Positions 38,610 to 47,261 of a stretch of DNA of 52,748 nt are shown piece after piece. A program made the translations under genes and the position numbers. A model generated the notes under the pieces. It did not search any database. It saw only the letters and a program-made list of their open reading frames with translations, and was not told where the DNA came from. Positions within the stretch are counted from its first letter, which is position 1. Each line of letters starts with the position of its first letter. The DNA is taken from assembly GCA_025558075.1 (NCBI GenBank), contig JAHLKF010000049.1, forward strand, positions 1 to 52,748. The letters run 5' to 3'. This stretch comes from Gaertneriomyces semiglobifer (lineage: Eukaryota; Chytridiomycota; Chytridiomycetes; Spizellomycetales; Spizellomycetaceae).

Positions 38610-38819
38610 ATGAGCAATATCCCTTTGGTCAACCTCAATAGGCAGAAACATCTGTTCAGCACCACAGAAAAACGTAAATCGGTTTACGAAGTCCTTGATG
38701 ATGTTCAGCTCAATGCATTGGATGCATTGACACTACTGATAGAGATGATAAAGCTTGAGAGGAAGATAAGAGACAAATGTGACCTGATTTGGGAGGCGTG
38801 TCGAATCAAATACGGATAA
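38610..38819 (+). CDS. Small helical protein, 69 aa
   Basis: ATG 38610 (MSNIPLVNLNRQKHLF). A helical protein with VQLNALDALTLLIEMIKLE and a CDLIWEACRIKYG end. It overlaps the next reading by 31 bases in another frame. Either these are two coupled genes, or the pair is one gene split by a frameshift near 38790-38815. Not recognised. Confidence 0.4.
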   Translation: MSNIPLVNLNRQKHLFSTTEKRKSVYEVLDDVQLNALDALTLLIEMIKLERKIRDKCDLIWEACRIKYG

Positions 38820-39373
38820 ACAAATATGATGCAGATTCACATCGAGCTGCATTGCCCAAGTTCATTCGATTACTTGAACATGAGGACATGAGGACTTTTT
38901 TGAGTCGTGATGCTGAAGTACGAGCGATACTGGAGCCGTTTTACCGCGAAGCAAGAGCATCGGTGCACAACCCACTACAAATGCTTGCGATCATGAATAA
39001 CAATGCTGGACCAAGTCATTTTGTACCGCGGAACATTGGACCTGGACCAAGCTCCAACAGGCATGAGACTGGACCTATTGTCACAATGCCATTTACTCGG
39101 GAGAGCACGCCAGTTACTACAAGCCATGAAGTACCGGTGACTATCCCTCAGTCAACACCATCGTCTACCTTATCAAGACTTCGGTCCAGAAATGATGAAG
39201 ATGTTGGAGAAACAGACGGTCTACCTCCAAAACGTCGTAAAGGAAAGTGTCACAACTGCAATGACGAAGACCATGATCAACGCAAATGCACAAAGCCTTG
39301 TCGAAACTGTTCGGATCCTGGACATAGAGTCAATAAGTGCCCAATCCCGACGTGTCCACCTAGAGAAGCTTAG
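38789..39373 (+). CDS. CCHC zinc-knuckle protein
   Basis: About 190 residues with two classic retroviral-type zinc knuckles near the C-terminus: CHNCNDEDHDQRKC and CRNCSDPGHRVNKC, both CX2CX4HX4C. They are preceded by a basic stretch (PKRRKGK). The N-terminal ~70 residues are helical (AALPKFIRLLEHEDMRTFLS) and the middle is Pro/Ser/Thr-rich. The frame has no good ATG at its beginning (TTG at 38789), so the true start may be upstream by frameshift or lost. The protein probably binds single-stranded nucleic acid; it could be a gag-like remnant or an unusual Polinton protein. It is convergent with integrase copy 2. Confidence 0.6.
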   Translation: MGGVSNQIRINKYDADSHRAALPKFIRLLEHEDMRTFLSRDAEVRAILEPFYREARASVHNPLQMLAIMNNNAGPSHFVPRNIGPGPSSNRHETGPIVTMPFTRESTPVTTSHEVPVTIPQSTPSSTLSRLRSRNDEDVGETDGLPPKRRKGKCHNCNDEDHDQRKCTKPCRNCSDPGHRVNKCPIPTCPPREA

Positions 39374-39396
39374 TTATCATGTTCTTGATACTATGT

Positions 39397-39555
39397 CTAG
39401 TTATCGTGTATTTCATTGTACTCATCAATCAAATCTCGTGCGTCAATATCATCTTCGTTGACCCATGAGTCGTGCTCACCTGACCATTCAAGCCATTTAA
39501 CCTTGTACTGTGTACGTCCACGATACCCTCTGCGTCCCACAATTGCTTCAACTTC
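39397..39555 (-). pseudogene. Chromodomain cut off from integrase copy 2 by an amber codon
   Basis: Directly after the TAG of integrase copy 2, in the same frame, 52 codons read EVEAIVGRRGYRGRTQYKVK, WLEWSGEHDSW and DLIDEYN, then a stop. This is a well-formed chromodomain, equivalent in position to the one in the intact integrase at 28142. The aromatic residues typical of the methyl-lysine cage are partly present (Y, W, W). It is untranslated unless the amber codon is read through. Confidence 0.85.
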
Positions 39556-40713
39556 CTAATGTTCTTCCTGCTCTCTGTCAGGACGCAGTGACCGACGTGG
39601 TTCGGCAGCAGCCTCATTCTGTTCTCTTATCAACTCATTATCCTCGAGCGGATCATCAGCACTCTCTTCAACTTCTTCGTCTTCCTCACTTTCATCGAGT
39701 GCATCTCTCTTCAACATAGGTGGAATCGCTAGCAGAGAACTTTTAGGGTACCTACCCTTCAAAATTTTCCCATCTGCGTCCATGAGGCAATATGAAGCAA
39801 GTATGTTGGCATAAGTAGAGTTTGTACGTTCTGCAACATTGTACACGTCTTTACTCCAGAATCCGGTCTTACCATATTTCTTCACACTGCTTTTCAAATC
39901 GCGTTTGATACGAACTCTTTGACCAATATGTAATGGTTTCGTTCTCGAATTGATGTGGTATCGTTTAGAGATATTCTTAGTGATTTTAGCCTGGGCTGCT
40001 GCTACCATTTCAGGATCCGCTGCTTCAAGGTCGTTGGGACTCTGTCCCGTGGCGAAAGAACGCATCTCATTAATGTTCTTCACAACCGTCGGAAGTCTTG
40101 CTGCCCATTTCCTATCATCGTTTGCATTCATCAGTCCGTATAGCTGCTTTTTGATATCGCCGCCCCTGCGTTCCACAAAGGCATTCGCTTCAGGTCTCCC
40201 TGGTTGCGTGTAGATGTGCTTGATGCCGTGACTCTGTAGCATTGCTTGAAAGATACGTTGAAAGTGACTGCCCTGGTCCGTCTGAACGATTCTAATCTCC
40301 TTACCTTCACGTTGACACTGTTTTACCATATCTTCAACTGCATTGGTCATCTCCGTCTCCCTCTCATTCCTCAAAGGTCTTGCCCATGATTTCTTCGTGA
40401 AGCCGTCTATCATATGGACAAAGGCGACATACCCTGCATCTGTGTATGTTCGCATCGATACCATGTTAATTTGGAGGTAACCTGGTTTCTGAATATTCAA
40501 AGGCGCAACGACAGTGGGTGTCCCCGGCTTGCGATGCCGCTGCCATTCGTTTTTGGAATAGAGAAAGTCATAGAGGATACTTCTCTGGGAGCCCTTGAAG
40601 TCAGGGTACTTGCGACGGACAGCAAGCCAAAGGTTGTCTCTACCAACTTTCATCGTAGAATAAACATCTTCAACTTGCTCCCTCTCTCGGTCTGTTAACG
40701 CACGGAAACTCAT
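39556..40713 (-). pseudogene. Polinton-type integrase, copy 2 (catalytic Asp lost, amber stop)
   Basis: ATG 40713 (MSFRALTDREREQVEDVYST). The fold and order match the intact integrase at 28142: the FLYSKNEWQRHRKPG linker, a core with GYLQINMVSM, VQTDQGSHFQ and EANAFVERRGGDIKKQLYG, then a beta-barrel (HIGQRVRIKRDLKSS). The first catalytic aspartate is an asparagine (AAC for GAC/GAT) at QIN, while the second Asp and the Glu remain. The reading ends in a TAG directly before the chromodomain, after an acidic linker (LDESEEDEEVEESADDPLED). Both changes would disable the enzyme or its targeting. The gene is otherwise 385 codons without frameshift. Confidence 0.85.
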
Positions 40714-40800
40714 TTGCTAATAAGGAATGATTATGTTACTGGAACGCGTGAATGTTCTTTATAAAAAGCTACTACATATTACAAAAGGACCTAGAGACTC

Positions 40801-41222
40801 ATGGATTTTATTTCAATAGCCAAGGAGGTAATCAAGAAGTTACGCCATGCACGCTTTACATCTGCACGTGACCAATTAGAGAAAGAACTAAGGTTTCCTA
40901 CCTTGCTAACAAAGGCTTCTCATGATGGAGTGTATGTATCCATTCTACATTCCGAAAACAAAAACATGTCCATCAGTGGGTAACAATCGAAGGCGACGGT
41001 GAAGTATATGCTAATACAATTGAAAGACATTTGCGGTTCGGAGATAACTCTCACTTGTTACTTATTCTTTCGAATACACCACAACGTAATGCAAGACTGA
41101 CTTCTCCAGATCTAAGTGATATTATACTGGATTGTTGTAACCATATTTCGATTAACACTACAGTGTATACCCGGTGGACATTTGAAGATTCCAGAGTTGA
41201 AGACACTATCAAGATTGTCTAA
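40801..41222 (+). pseudogene. Hypothetical ~140-aa protein split by one frameshift
   Basis: ATG 40801 (MDFISIAKEVIKKLRHARF) reads naturally to ILHSENK near 40965, then ends at 40983. One base away, the next frame reads HQWVTIEGDGEVYANTIERH and continues to the stop at 41220-41222. The shift lies in the A-rich gaaaacaaaaacatg at about 40955-40970, so a homopolymer indel is likely. No family recognised. Confidence 0.5.
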
Positions 41223-41709
41223 GTCCGCTTTTGGAACGCATCGACCCCTACACAGAGTGTACGGGTCGCCCATTCATGTATGTAAGGTTATCAACCGTGT
41301 CAAATGGAAACCCCTAAAAACCCGCACAGACTGTGTGCGGGTCACTCTCAACCAACACTTCCTAGTGTTAAAGGCAACCTATCAACATGGACCCATTACT
41401 GGCAGAAGAGAATCTCATAGACAAACGATGGTTTTTGTTGTCAATCCAGATGCGCCCGAAAGCTTCTTGAATACGATTGATTGCAATGTGAGTAAAGAAT
41501 GGATAGAATGACGGATAGAAAAATACAAGCTTCACGTTTTCTTTCCTTCTATGACGGAACAAGGATTTCCTTTCTTTTTATGATGGAACAAGAATCGATC
41601 AATGTGCGTTTCAATTTGTATATAAAAAAAACTATCTCAATAGAGTAAGAGATATTTTAAGTAACATCGCCACTATACAAATACTACGAAAAATCAAAAA
41701 GTTTCAAAG
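41223..41709 (+). other. Spacer with small hairpins and the recombinase promoter
   Basis: No convincing gene. Two related small hairpins occur: ccctacac...gtgtacggg near 41250 and cccgcaca...tgtgcggg near 41320-41342. A tandem motif atgaYggaacaagRat appears at about 41550 and 41580. TATATAAA at 41619-41626 is about 90 bases ahead of the recombinase ATG. Confidence 0.4.
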
Positions 41710-42918
41710 ATGAGTACCGACAATGTCGAAGTTTCCGTACCGACCAATTCTCGGAAACGCGACCACCAAGCAGTCGAGACAGCAACTCCAAAGGCGAAGA
41801 AACAACGCGGTCGTCCTACCAAGCAATACCTCAACTTTGACTTGACTCGTCAAGAAATCGCCAAAGTTTTCAATGACGGACGCAAACCTGGAGCCAAAGC
41901 CTATGATCCGAGCCGGAAAGAAGTCGCGGCTGTTTTTAGGCTTTTTGAAGACAAGAAGAATATCAAAAAAGTCTTTGACAAGCCGGATAAAATCGTTGCT
42001 GCTGTAGCCTCTTGGAACCTGAATGAAGATGTCCAAGGTCAATCTCTCAGTAGCATTGCGCGCTTTTATCGACTTCAAGGTAGTCAACTCATGTGCCTTG
42101 ACGATGGCACCTTGGAAACGTTGACACGGGCTTTCTATGCTGCTATGAAATCTAAAAGGAAGCCAGCTGAAGATAGGCGCCTCGCTGGAGAACCTTCGCC
42201 ACGCGAGCAGAACCGCGACGTGCACGTGGAATTCCCAGACATGAAAGAGAGTGCGCAAAAGAACTGGGATGACAATGCGTCATCTCTACTGGCTGCCACT
42301 CGCAGGCTGACCCAGTTCCAGTACCACATCCTTCTGCGAGGAGTGCTCCTATGCATCTACACACTGATGCCCAATATCCGCTCCAAGTGGGTTGACATCA
42401 AGGAGTCTCCTTTTGATGTTTACACCGAGGATAGATTGTTCAATGCCGGTAATCGCAAGGTCCTCATCTTCAACACCAACCGCAAGAGTCAATCGGGAAG
42501 CTATGTGCAAGACATCCCGCAGGACCTTTCCGGCATTCTTGATCGCTGGCGCCACTTCAAGACGTTTTGCTTCCCTGAAGGTACCAGCCATGTTCTAGTG
42601 GACTTTGAAGGTAAGCAACTGACTCGGCGTGCCCTCCGCGACCACATTACGGAAGCGTGGAAGTGTGTTCGTCAACAGCCCATTGGGATCTCGGACATGC
42701 GTCGCAGCCATATTACGCATCTCATCGAAACGGTTCGTAACACAGGAGAATTGACTCGTTACGCCAGCGACTTTCACCATACCAAGGCAGAGTTCGATCT
42801 TTACTTTAGGGTGATGAAGATTAAGAGCACAGCAGAGGACTGGAACGAAGAAGAGAGTACAAAAGATGCCTCTGAGCCTGAGGAAAGCGACAATGATGAA
42901 GTGATAGTGGTTGATTGA
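41710..42918 (+). CDS. Tyrosine recombinase (Crypton-like)
   Basis: A 402-residue DNA strand-exchange enzyme candidate. The N-terminus is basic with an AT-hook-like KKQRGRPTKQ (residues ~34-43). Residues ~45-180 form a helical DNA-binding part. In the catalytic half, TLMPNIRSKWVDI (residue ~222) carries the first Arg and LIFNTNRKSQSG the beta-hairpin Lys. ISDMRRSHITHLIE (~333-346) is the box-II R/H region, and FHHTKAEFDLYFR (~362-374) carries the final His and nucleophile Tyr. The tail is acidic. The order R-K-(R/H)-H-Y fits the tyrosine recombinases of Cryptons and related elements. It is intact, with ATG and a TATA box 90 bases upstream; its 3' end abuts the terminal repeat. Confidence 0.7.
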   Translation: MSTDNVEVSVPTNSRKRDHQAVETATPKAKKQRGRPTKQYLNFDLTRQEIAKVFNDGRKPGAKAYDPSRKEVAAVFRLFEDKKNIKKVFDKPDKIVAAVASWNLNEDVQGQSLSSIARFYRLQGSQLMCLDDGTLETLTRAFYAAMKSKRKPAEDRRLAGEPSPREQNRDVHVEFPDMKESAQKNWDDNASSLLAATRRLTQFQYHILLRGVLLCIYTLMPNIRSKWVDIKESPFDVYTEDRLFNAGNRKVLIFNTNRKSQSGSYVQDIPQDLSGILDRWRHFKTFCFPEGTSHVLVDFEGKQLTRRALRDHITEAWKCVRQQPIGISDMRRSHITHLIETVRNTGELTRYASDFHHTKAEFDLYFRVMKIKSTAEDWNEEESTKDASEPEESDNDEVIVVD

Positions 42919-42935
42919 AAGTTTGAGTCGAATAC

Positions 42936-43195
42936 GCAAAAATGTGACTAGGGATTTGTAGTGAAGAAAGCTTCTCCCGAAACGAAAAAAGTTGGGTGTC
43001 TAGAGAGGGTCGAAAATGACATTTTTAGTTGTAATATAGGTCCTTGTTTTTTTTTTAACAATTTTCATTGGTCATCCTTATAATCTTTCTAAACTTAAAA
43101 CTCAAACTACTCAAGTACTCAAAGCTTTGAAAGACGCTCACGAGAACGTTTTTTAGGAAATTTTTTGGGTGCCTAGTGGAATGCTCAGAATACCT
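42936..43195 (+). repeat. Terminal-type repeat, copy after the recombinase
   Basis: Begins acgcaaaaatgtgactaggg and follows the copies at 19.86 kb and 47.28 kb through the catttttagttgta, cattggtcatccttat and acgttttttaggaaattttt blocks to ctcagaatacctc. It breaks off there, before the GC-rich and palindrome part. This is the only copy that follows the recombinase instead of the primase tail. Confidence 0.85.
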
Positions 43196-43200
43196 CGAAA

Positions 43201-43398
43201 AGTAAAATGTACCATCAACGGAACACCTTCTGGAAAGCATACGACTGGCACTTTTTCCAAAAAGAAGGAGCACCAGGATGGACATAATGCCCGATGAAGA
43301 TTAAGAGCACAGCAGAGGACTGGAACGAAGAAGAGAGTACCCAAGATGCCTCTGAGCCTGAGGAAAGCGACAATGATGAAGTGATAGTGGTTGATTGA
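43201..43398 (+). repeat. Mosaic of two local duplications
   Basis: 43215-43290 copies the 44046-44120 region (caccttctg ... ggacataatgc). Then 43291-43398 repeats the last ~108 bases of the tyrosine recombinase gene (42811-42918) with few differences, including its stop codon. The order, terminal repeat then zinc-gene end then recombinase end, indicates rearrangement by template switching or recombination. Confidence 0.8.
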
Positions 43399-43493
43399 AG
43401 TTTTAGTTACATAGCAAATGTCGAGAATAAAAGTTGTATATTGAGAAGCGTTTCTATACAATACAACTACACTTGATACTATCCAAAGTATCA

Positions 43494-43823
43494 TCAGATA
43501 CCATCAAAATCTTCCTCTTGGTAATATTCAGTTTTTCCATCCTCGCCATATACAAGGACCCACGAGCATTTGGAAAAGTGACCTTGCATAGTGCCATACT
43601 CCCTCAGTTGTATGTGTTTTGGAATGTCTGCTGCCAATTCGTCTAACAACGCTTCAGTTTTTTCCATTTTCTTTAGTTCCTTCGCAAGGTCATTGGTGAG
43701 ACGCAACTTTTCGTCTGGATGATCCGCCTTAAAATGCTTTAAATCGTTTCTAATGTCGAAAAGCAGACTTGATAATTGCCGTACAAGTATTTCGAAACTT
43801 TCATGTTCAATAGTCACACGCAT
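43494..43823 (-). CDS. Hypothetical protein, 109 aa
   Basis: ATG start (MRVTIEHESFEILVRQLSSL). Mostly helical with LTNDLAKELKKMEKTEALLD, then a short beta end (CSWVLVYGEDGKTEYY). It is divergent from and slightly overlaps the plus-strand frame at 43803. No family recognised. Confidence 0.45.
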   Translation of the reverse strand: MRVTIEHESFEILVRQLSSLLFDIRNDLKHFKADHPDEKLRLTNDLAKELKKMEKTEALLDELAADIPKHIQLREYGTMQGHFSKCSWVLVYGEDGKTEYYQEEDFDGI

Positions 43824-44193
43824 CGTGAAGGTCCAAAACTTGAAGTATTTCTGAAAGAAGCTTTCACTGAATTGGACACTTCATATCAAGGACATGATGC
43901 TATTTATATTGGGCTGGACAATTCTGTTTCTTTCCTTTTCACACAAAACGAAAAAAAATCCACAAAAAGGAGAAAAAGTAAAACTTCGCAACAAGTTCGA
44001 TCGACCAAATATAGAATACATTGAAACAACACTAGACAATATCAACGATACACCTTCTGAAAAGCATGCGACTGGCACTTTTTCCAAAAAGAAGGAGCAC
44101 CAGGATGGACATAATGCTCACATCCAGATTTGTTGCACATGCGATTCCGTGGATCATTCTTCACCAATGGAAGTTGAAGTAGAGCAGGAATAG
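43803..44193 (+). pseudogene. Possible broken small gene
   Basis: ATG 43803 reads MFNSHTHREGPKLEVFLKEA and continues plausibly to about 43945. In an A-rich stretch (aaacgaaaaaaaatccac) the natural reading then appears to move to another frame (KVKLRNKFDRPNIEYIETTL) that runs to 44193. The second half overlaps the minus-strand zinc protein, so at most one of the two can be right there. Weakly supported. Confidence 0.25.
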
Positions 44194-44654
44194 GCATGTT
44201 GCGTGATCTCGCGTAATACTTGCCGCAAAGTGTCACTTTGGCTCTGCGAATAGGGCAATCGCAATGAAAGTAAATGGCACATGCTTCACATTTCATGTTA
44301 TGCTGTCTGCAGAAAGTGCAGAGTTCGTCTTGGTCTTTAAGAGGAAACCTAGTGTTGCATAGGTTGCAGTCACGCGTAGTCCTTCTTAACTTATTGAGCA
44401 AGTCTCTGCTGTTGTTGGTGTGTCCCAAAGTTTTTGATGCAATGACTGCCGATTTCCAAAATGACTCCACTGATGGTATTCTTGACCATGTATATCTCCT
44501 TAATTGGATGGCTGCAAATACACTGTGAAGAGTCTTCCTTGTCGTTGCAATACATGTCTGTCACTTGGAATTCCTTCATATTTTCCTCAAAGTTATCTCC
44601 ATGATGCCCATGACGGTTGATTTCATTCATGAAAATCTGTTGATAGTTCACCAT
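44042..44654 (-). pseudogene. Cys-rich zinc protein, split by one frameshift
   Basis: ATG 44654 (MVNYQQIFMNEINRHGHHGD). Residues ~45-75 read CICSHPIKEIYMVKNTISG and VILEIGSHCIKNFG. This CxC(S/G)HxI...N...G..IGSxCIxxF pattern is found in zinc-binding proteins of large eukaryotic viruses. The frame ends at 44391, but a neighbouring frame overlapping at the CAA/CAG-rich stretch (about 44395-44425) carries on with CNLCNTRF, CTFCRQHNMKCEACAIYFHC and CNKSGCEHYVHPG. These are further Cys/His pairs down to 44042. One indel therefore splits a ~195-residue, multi-zinc protein. The role may be regulatory or nucleic-acid binding. Confidence 0.55.
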
Positions 44655-44736
44655 GATGGGGTCGAATTGATTTTGATAAGTGTCTTATGAAATTTCGAGT
44701 GTAATATTCCCTTTTCTAATAACGTGTGTCTGGAAA

Positions 44737-44744
44737 TATATAAA
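44737..44744 (+). promoter_or_regulatory. TATA box of the primase-helicase gene
   Basis: TATATAAA, 76 bases before ATG 44820, in an AT-rich spacer between divergent genes. Confidence 0.5.
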
Positions 44745-44819
44745 GAAAGCTTTTTTTATTTGTTAAAGGTTAGATAAATCACCATTCCCCAAAATAGTGG
44801 TTCATCTGTGTCGTACAAA

Positions 44820-47261
44820 ATGACAGGCATTTCTATCAAAGAAGTCAAAAAGGCGAAGAACGTGTTGATCGCTAAAGGATTCCTCCCGATTCCTGCCAAT
44901 GATAGGAAGTATCCCCTTGTGAAGACATGGAAGGATTACAAGCATGTCGACTTCAACAAGGCATTGAACAACATTTCAGGTGTCCAAGCCAACATCGGTT
45001 GCATCACTGGACCCAAGTCCAACATCCTGGTGATTGATATCGATAAGAAGAAGCCCGCCAAGTTGTCCAAATCGCCGGAAATCTATCGCGACCGTAAAGG
45101 AACTGATGACTGGCAGGAACTTATTGCGACCTACGGTGAACCTCTTACTTTGAAAAGTAATACTCCGAGTGGTGGTACCCACTATTACTTTCAATGGGAT
45201 GAGAGGTTTGCCGACCAAGTTGCTACTACCGCTTCCTGTGTTATCGCCATCGATGGAAAACTCTGTGCTATCGACAGTCGCGGCGATGGCGGATTCATCA
45301 TGACTCCACCTTCAGTGATTGCCGAAGGACAGTATGCGTGGCAACCGACCAATGACATTGGCAATGTTCCTATCTCACCAATTCCGGAGTGGTTGAAAAA
45401 GTTGATGATCAGTACTCGTAACTTGGGCAATCATGATACTCATCAGAAATCTGTCAAGGCATTGTTTGTCGATCCTTCTGAGAATCAACCAGTGAGTATC
45501 AAAGAAGACTTTGAGTTATTCAAGAGATCGGATCTGTACAAGGGTCACAAATGTTTGAAGGTCGACCAATACCAGCGCCTTATCCTTAAGGAGACAAAAG
45601 ATTTCGATTGTGCCATTTGCAAACGCACTCATGTCAATCACAGCAACCACCCGTTTCTCATTCGCCGCGATGGAGTGTTGCTGTTTGTCTGTCGCCCGTC
45701 CGCCGGGGACCACAAGTTTGTTGCTGCCGTCAAAGACAAGGATGTCTCAAAAGAAGGCAAGTCTGCTAATCCTGAACCGCCGACACCTCATCAGATTCTC
45801 ATGCAGCAACTATGGGCTCCTGCTAAGAAGGAGAAACTTCTCAAGTACAAAGGATTCATCTACAAGCCCATTTCGCCTGCTCAGCCTGCTGCGTACGTTC
45901 AGCCCGAGCCGTATGCCGATTTTGTGAACAACGTCCTAACCGGCAGTGATGTTTTCACTTCGACTCCGAGACGCTTCAAGGATGTTATGGACCACCTGCA
46001 ATTGTACAATGACAAGGACCTGACGTTCATGAAGGTGGACAAGAACATCCTTGCGTGTCGCAACGGGTGCCTATTATTAGAAGAGGCTGAATTCGTGGAT
46101 TATACGGACGAGCGCATCAACGGAAATGTAGCACGACACTACATTGATGCGGACTACAAGGGATCGGGAAGTACACCTACGTTTGATTCGTTTATCAAAT
46201 TTCAGCTCAGTGAGGACAGAACAGAGGATGAAGTGGACGAAATCTTCAATACTCTGCTTGCGTTGATCGGCAGATTATTTTTCAACGTCAATCAATGCGA
46301 CAGATGGGCTGTTGCGCTTTGTATCATTGGAGCCGCCAACACGGGAAAGTCGACGCTCAACAAGATCATTGAAAAAATGTTTGCCCCAGATACGGTAGGG
46401 ATCATTGCCGCAAACTGGGAAGAGAAGTATGGAAACTCAGGGCTGCATGACAAGGAACTTATTGTCATTCCCGAAATTCCTTCAGACATGCACAAACTCA
46501 TGAATCCTACGCAACTTCAAACCATGGTGACTGGAGAGCGTACCTCCATTGTTGGCAAGCACAAGGATGCATTTTCTGGTCACATTCCTGCCCAAATGGT
46601 GATCTTTGGGAACTTTTTCTTTTCCTTTACCGACTCCCAAGGATGCATCACACGTCGCTTTCCGATACTGACTTTCCACAGAGCCATCACCAATCTGGAC
46701 AGCAGCATTCTGGATAGAATCGTCAAAGTCGAGCTGATGGAGTTGATCTTCAAGTGCGTATCCATGTACAAGTCGACCAGAGAAAAGTATCCCAACAAGG
46801 ACTTTTGGGACTTTTCTCCAGAATACTTCAAGGAAAACATGCAGTATTCTGCCGTAGCGACCAATCACTTGTACCGGTATCTAACATCATCGCCGGATGG
46901 AAACAAGAATGCTACCCATATGTTTTATGCTCGGAAAAGGTTCGTTGAACCAGTACGTATCAGGACAAGTTTGCAGGATGTGAAGAAGGCGTTCCACAAC
47001 TACATGAAGTTCAATCATCAAGATGTCAAACCCAAGTTCGATGAGAATGATTACTCAGCGTTCAAGATGTTGGGGTATGAAATTACAACTATGCATATAT
47101 GCAAAGGTTGCAACAAGCAGGCACGTGGAGGGCGGAACAAGTGTTGCAAGGATTATGGGACAGCGAATCGAATCAAGAGGACGTACATCTATGATTTAGA
47201 GTTGGTGCGTGAGGAGACGACGATGGAAGTATCGGCACCACCACCAATGTACGGAGAGTAA
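44820..47261 (+). CDS. D5-like primase-helicase (Prim-Pol plus SF3 helicase)
   Basis: An 813-residue replication protein. An in-frame GTG lies at 44808, but ATG 44820 is preferred. The N-terminal archaeo-eukaryotic primase/Prim-Pol domain (residues ~1-200) shows NILVIDIDKKK (metal-binding D-x-D), PSGGTHYYFQW and IDSRGDGGFIMTPPS. A CAICKRTHVNHSNH segment (near 265) may bind zinc. The SF3 helicase domain (~480-640) has Walker A IIGAANTGKSTLNKI, Walker B KELIVIPEIP and sensor motif MVIFGNFFFSF with an arginine-finger region TRRFPILTF. The C-terminus has CKGCNKQARGGRNKCCKDYG. It would prime and unwind DNA for replication. It is intact; the last ~25 codons are part of a repeated element end. Confidence 0.9.
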   Translation: MTGISIKEVKKAKNVLIAKGFLPIPANDRKYPLVKTWKDYKHVDFNKALNNISGVQANIGCITGPKSNILVIDIDKKKPAKLSKSPEIYRDRKGTDDWQELIATYGEPLTLKSNTPSGGTHYYFQWDERFADQVATTASCVIAIDGKLCAIDSRGDGGFIMTPPSVIAEGQYAWQPTNDIGNVPISPIPEWLKKLMISTRNLGNHDTHQKSVKALFVDPSENQPVSIKEDFELFKRSDLYKGHKCLKVDQYQRLILKETKDFDCAICKRTHVNHSNHPFLIRRDGVLLFVCRPSAGDHKFVAAVKDKDVSKEGKSANPEPPTPHQILMQQLWAPAKKEKLLKYKGFIYKPISPAQPAAYVQPEPYADFVNNVLTGSDVFTSTPRRFKDVMDHLQLYNDKDLTFMKVDKNILACRNGCLLLEEAEFVDYTDERINGNVARHYIDADYKGSGSTPTFDSFIKFQLSEDRTEDEVDEIFNTLLALIGRLFFNVNQCDRWAVALCIIGAANTGKSTLNKIIEKMFAPDTVGIIAANWEEKYGNSGLHDKELIVIPEIPSDMHKLMNPTQLQTMVTGERTSIVGKHKDAFSGHIPAQMVIFGNFFFSFTDSQGCITRRFPILTFHRAITNLDSSILDRIVKVELMELIFKCVSMYKSTREKYPNKDFWDFSPEYFKENMQYSAVATNHLYRYLTSSPDGNKNATHMFYARKRFVEPVRIRTSLQDVKKAFHNYMKFNHQDVKPKFDENDYSAFKMLGYEITTMHICKGCNKQARGGRNKCCKDYGTANRIKRTYIYDLELVREETTMEVSAPPPMYGE

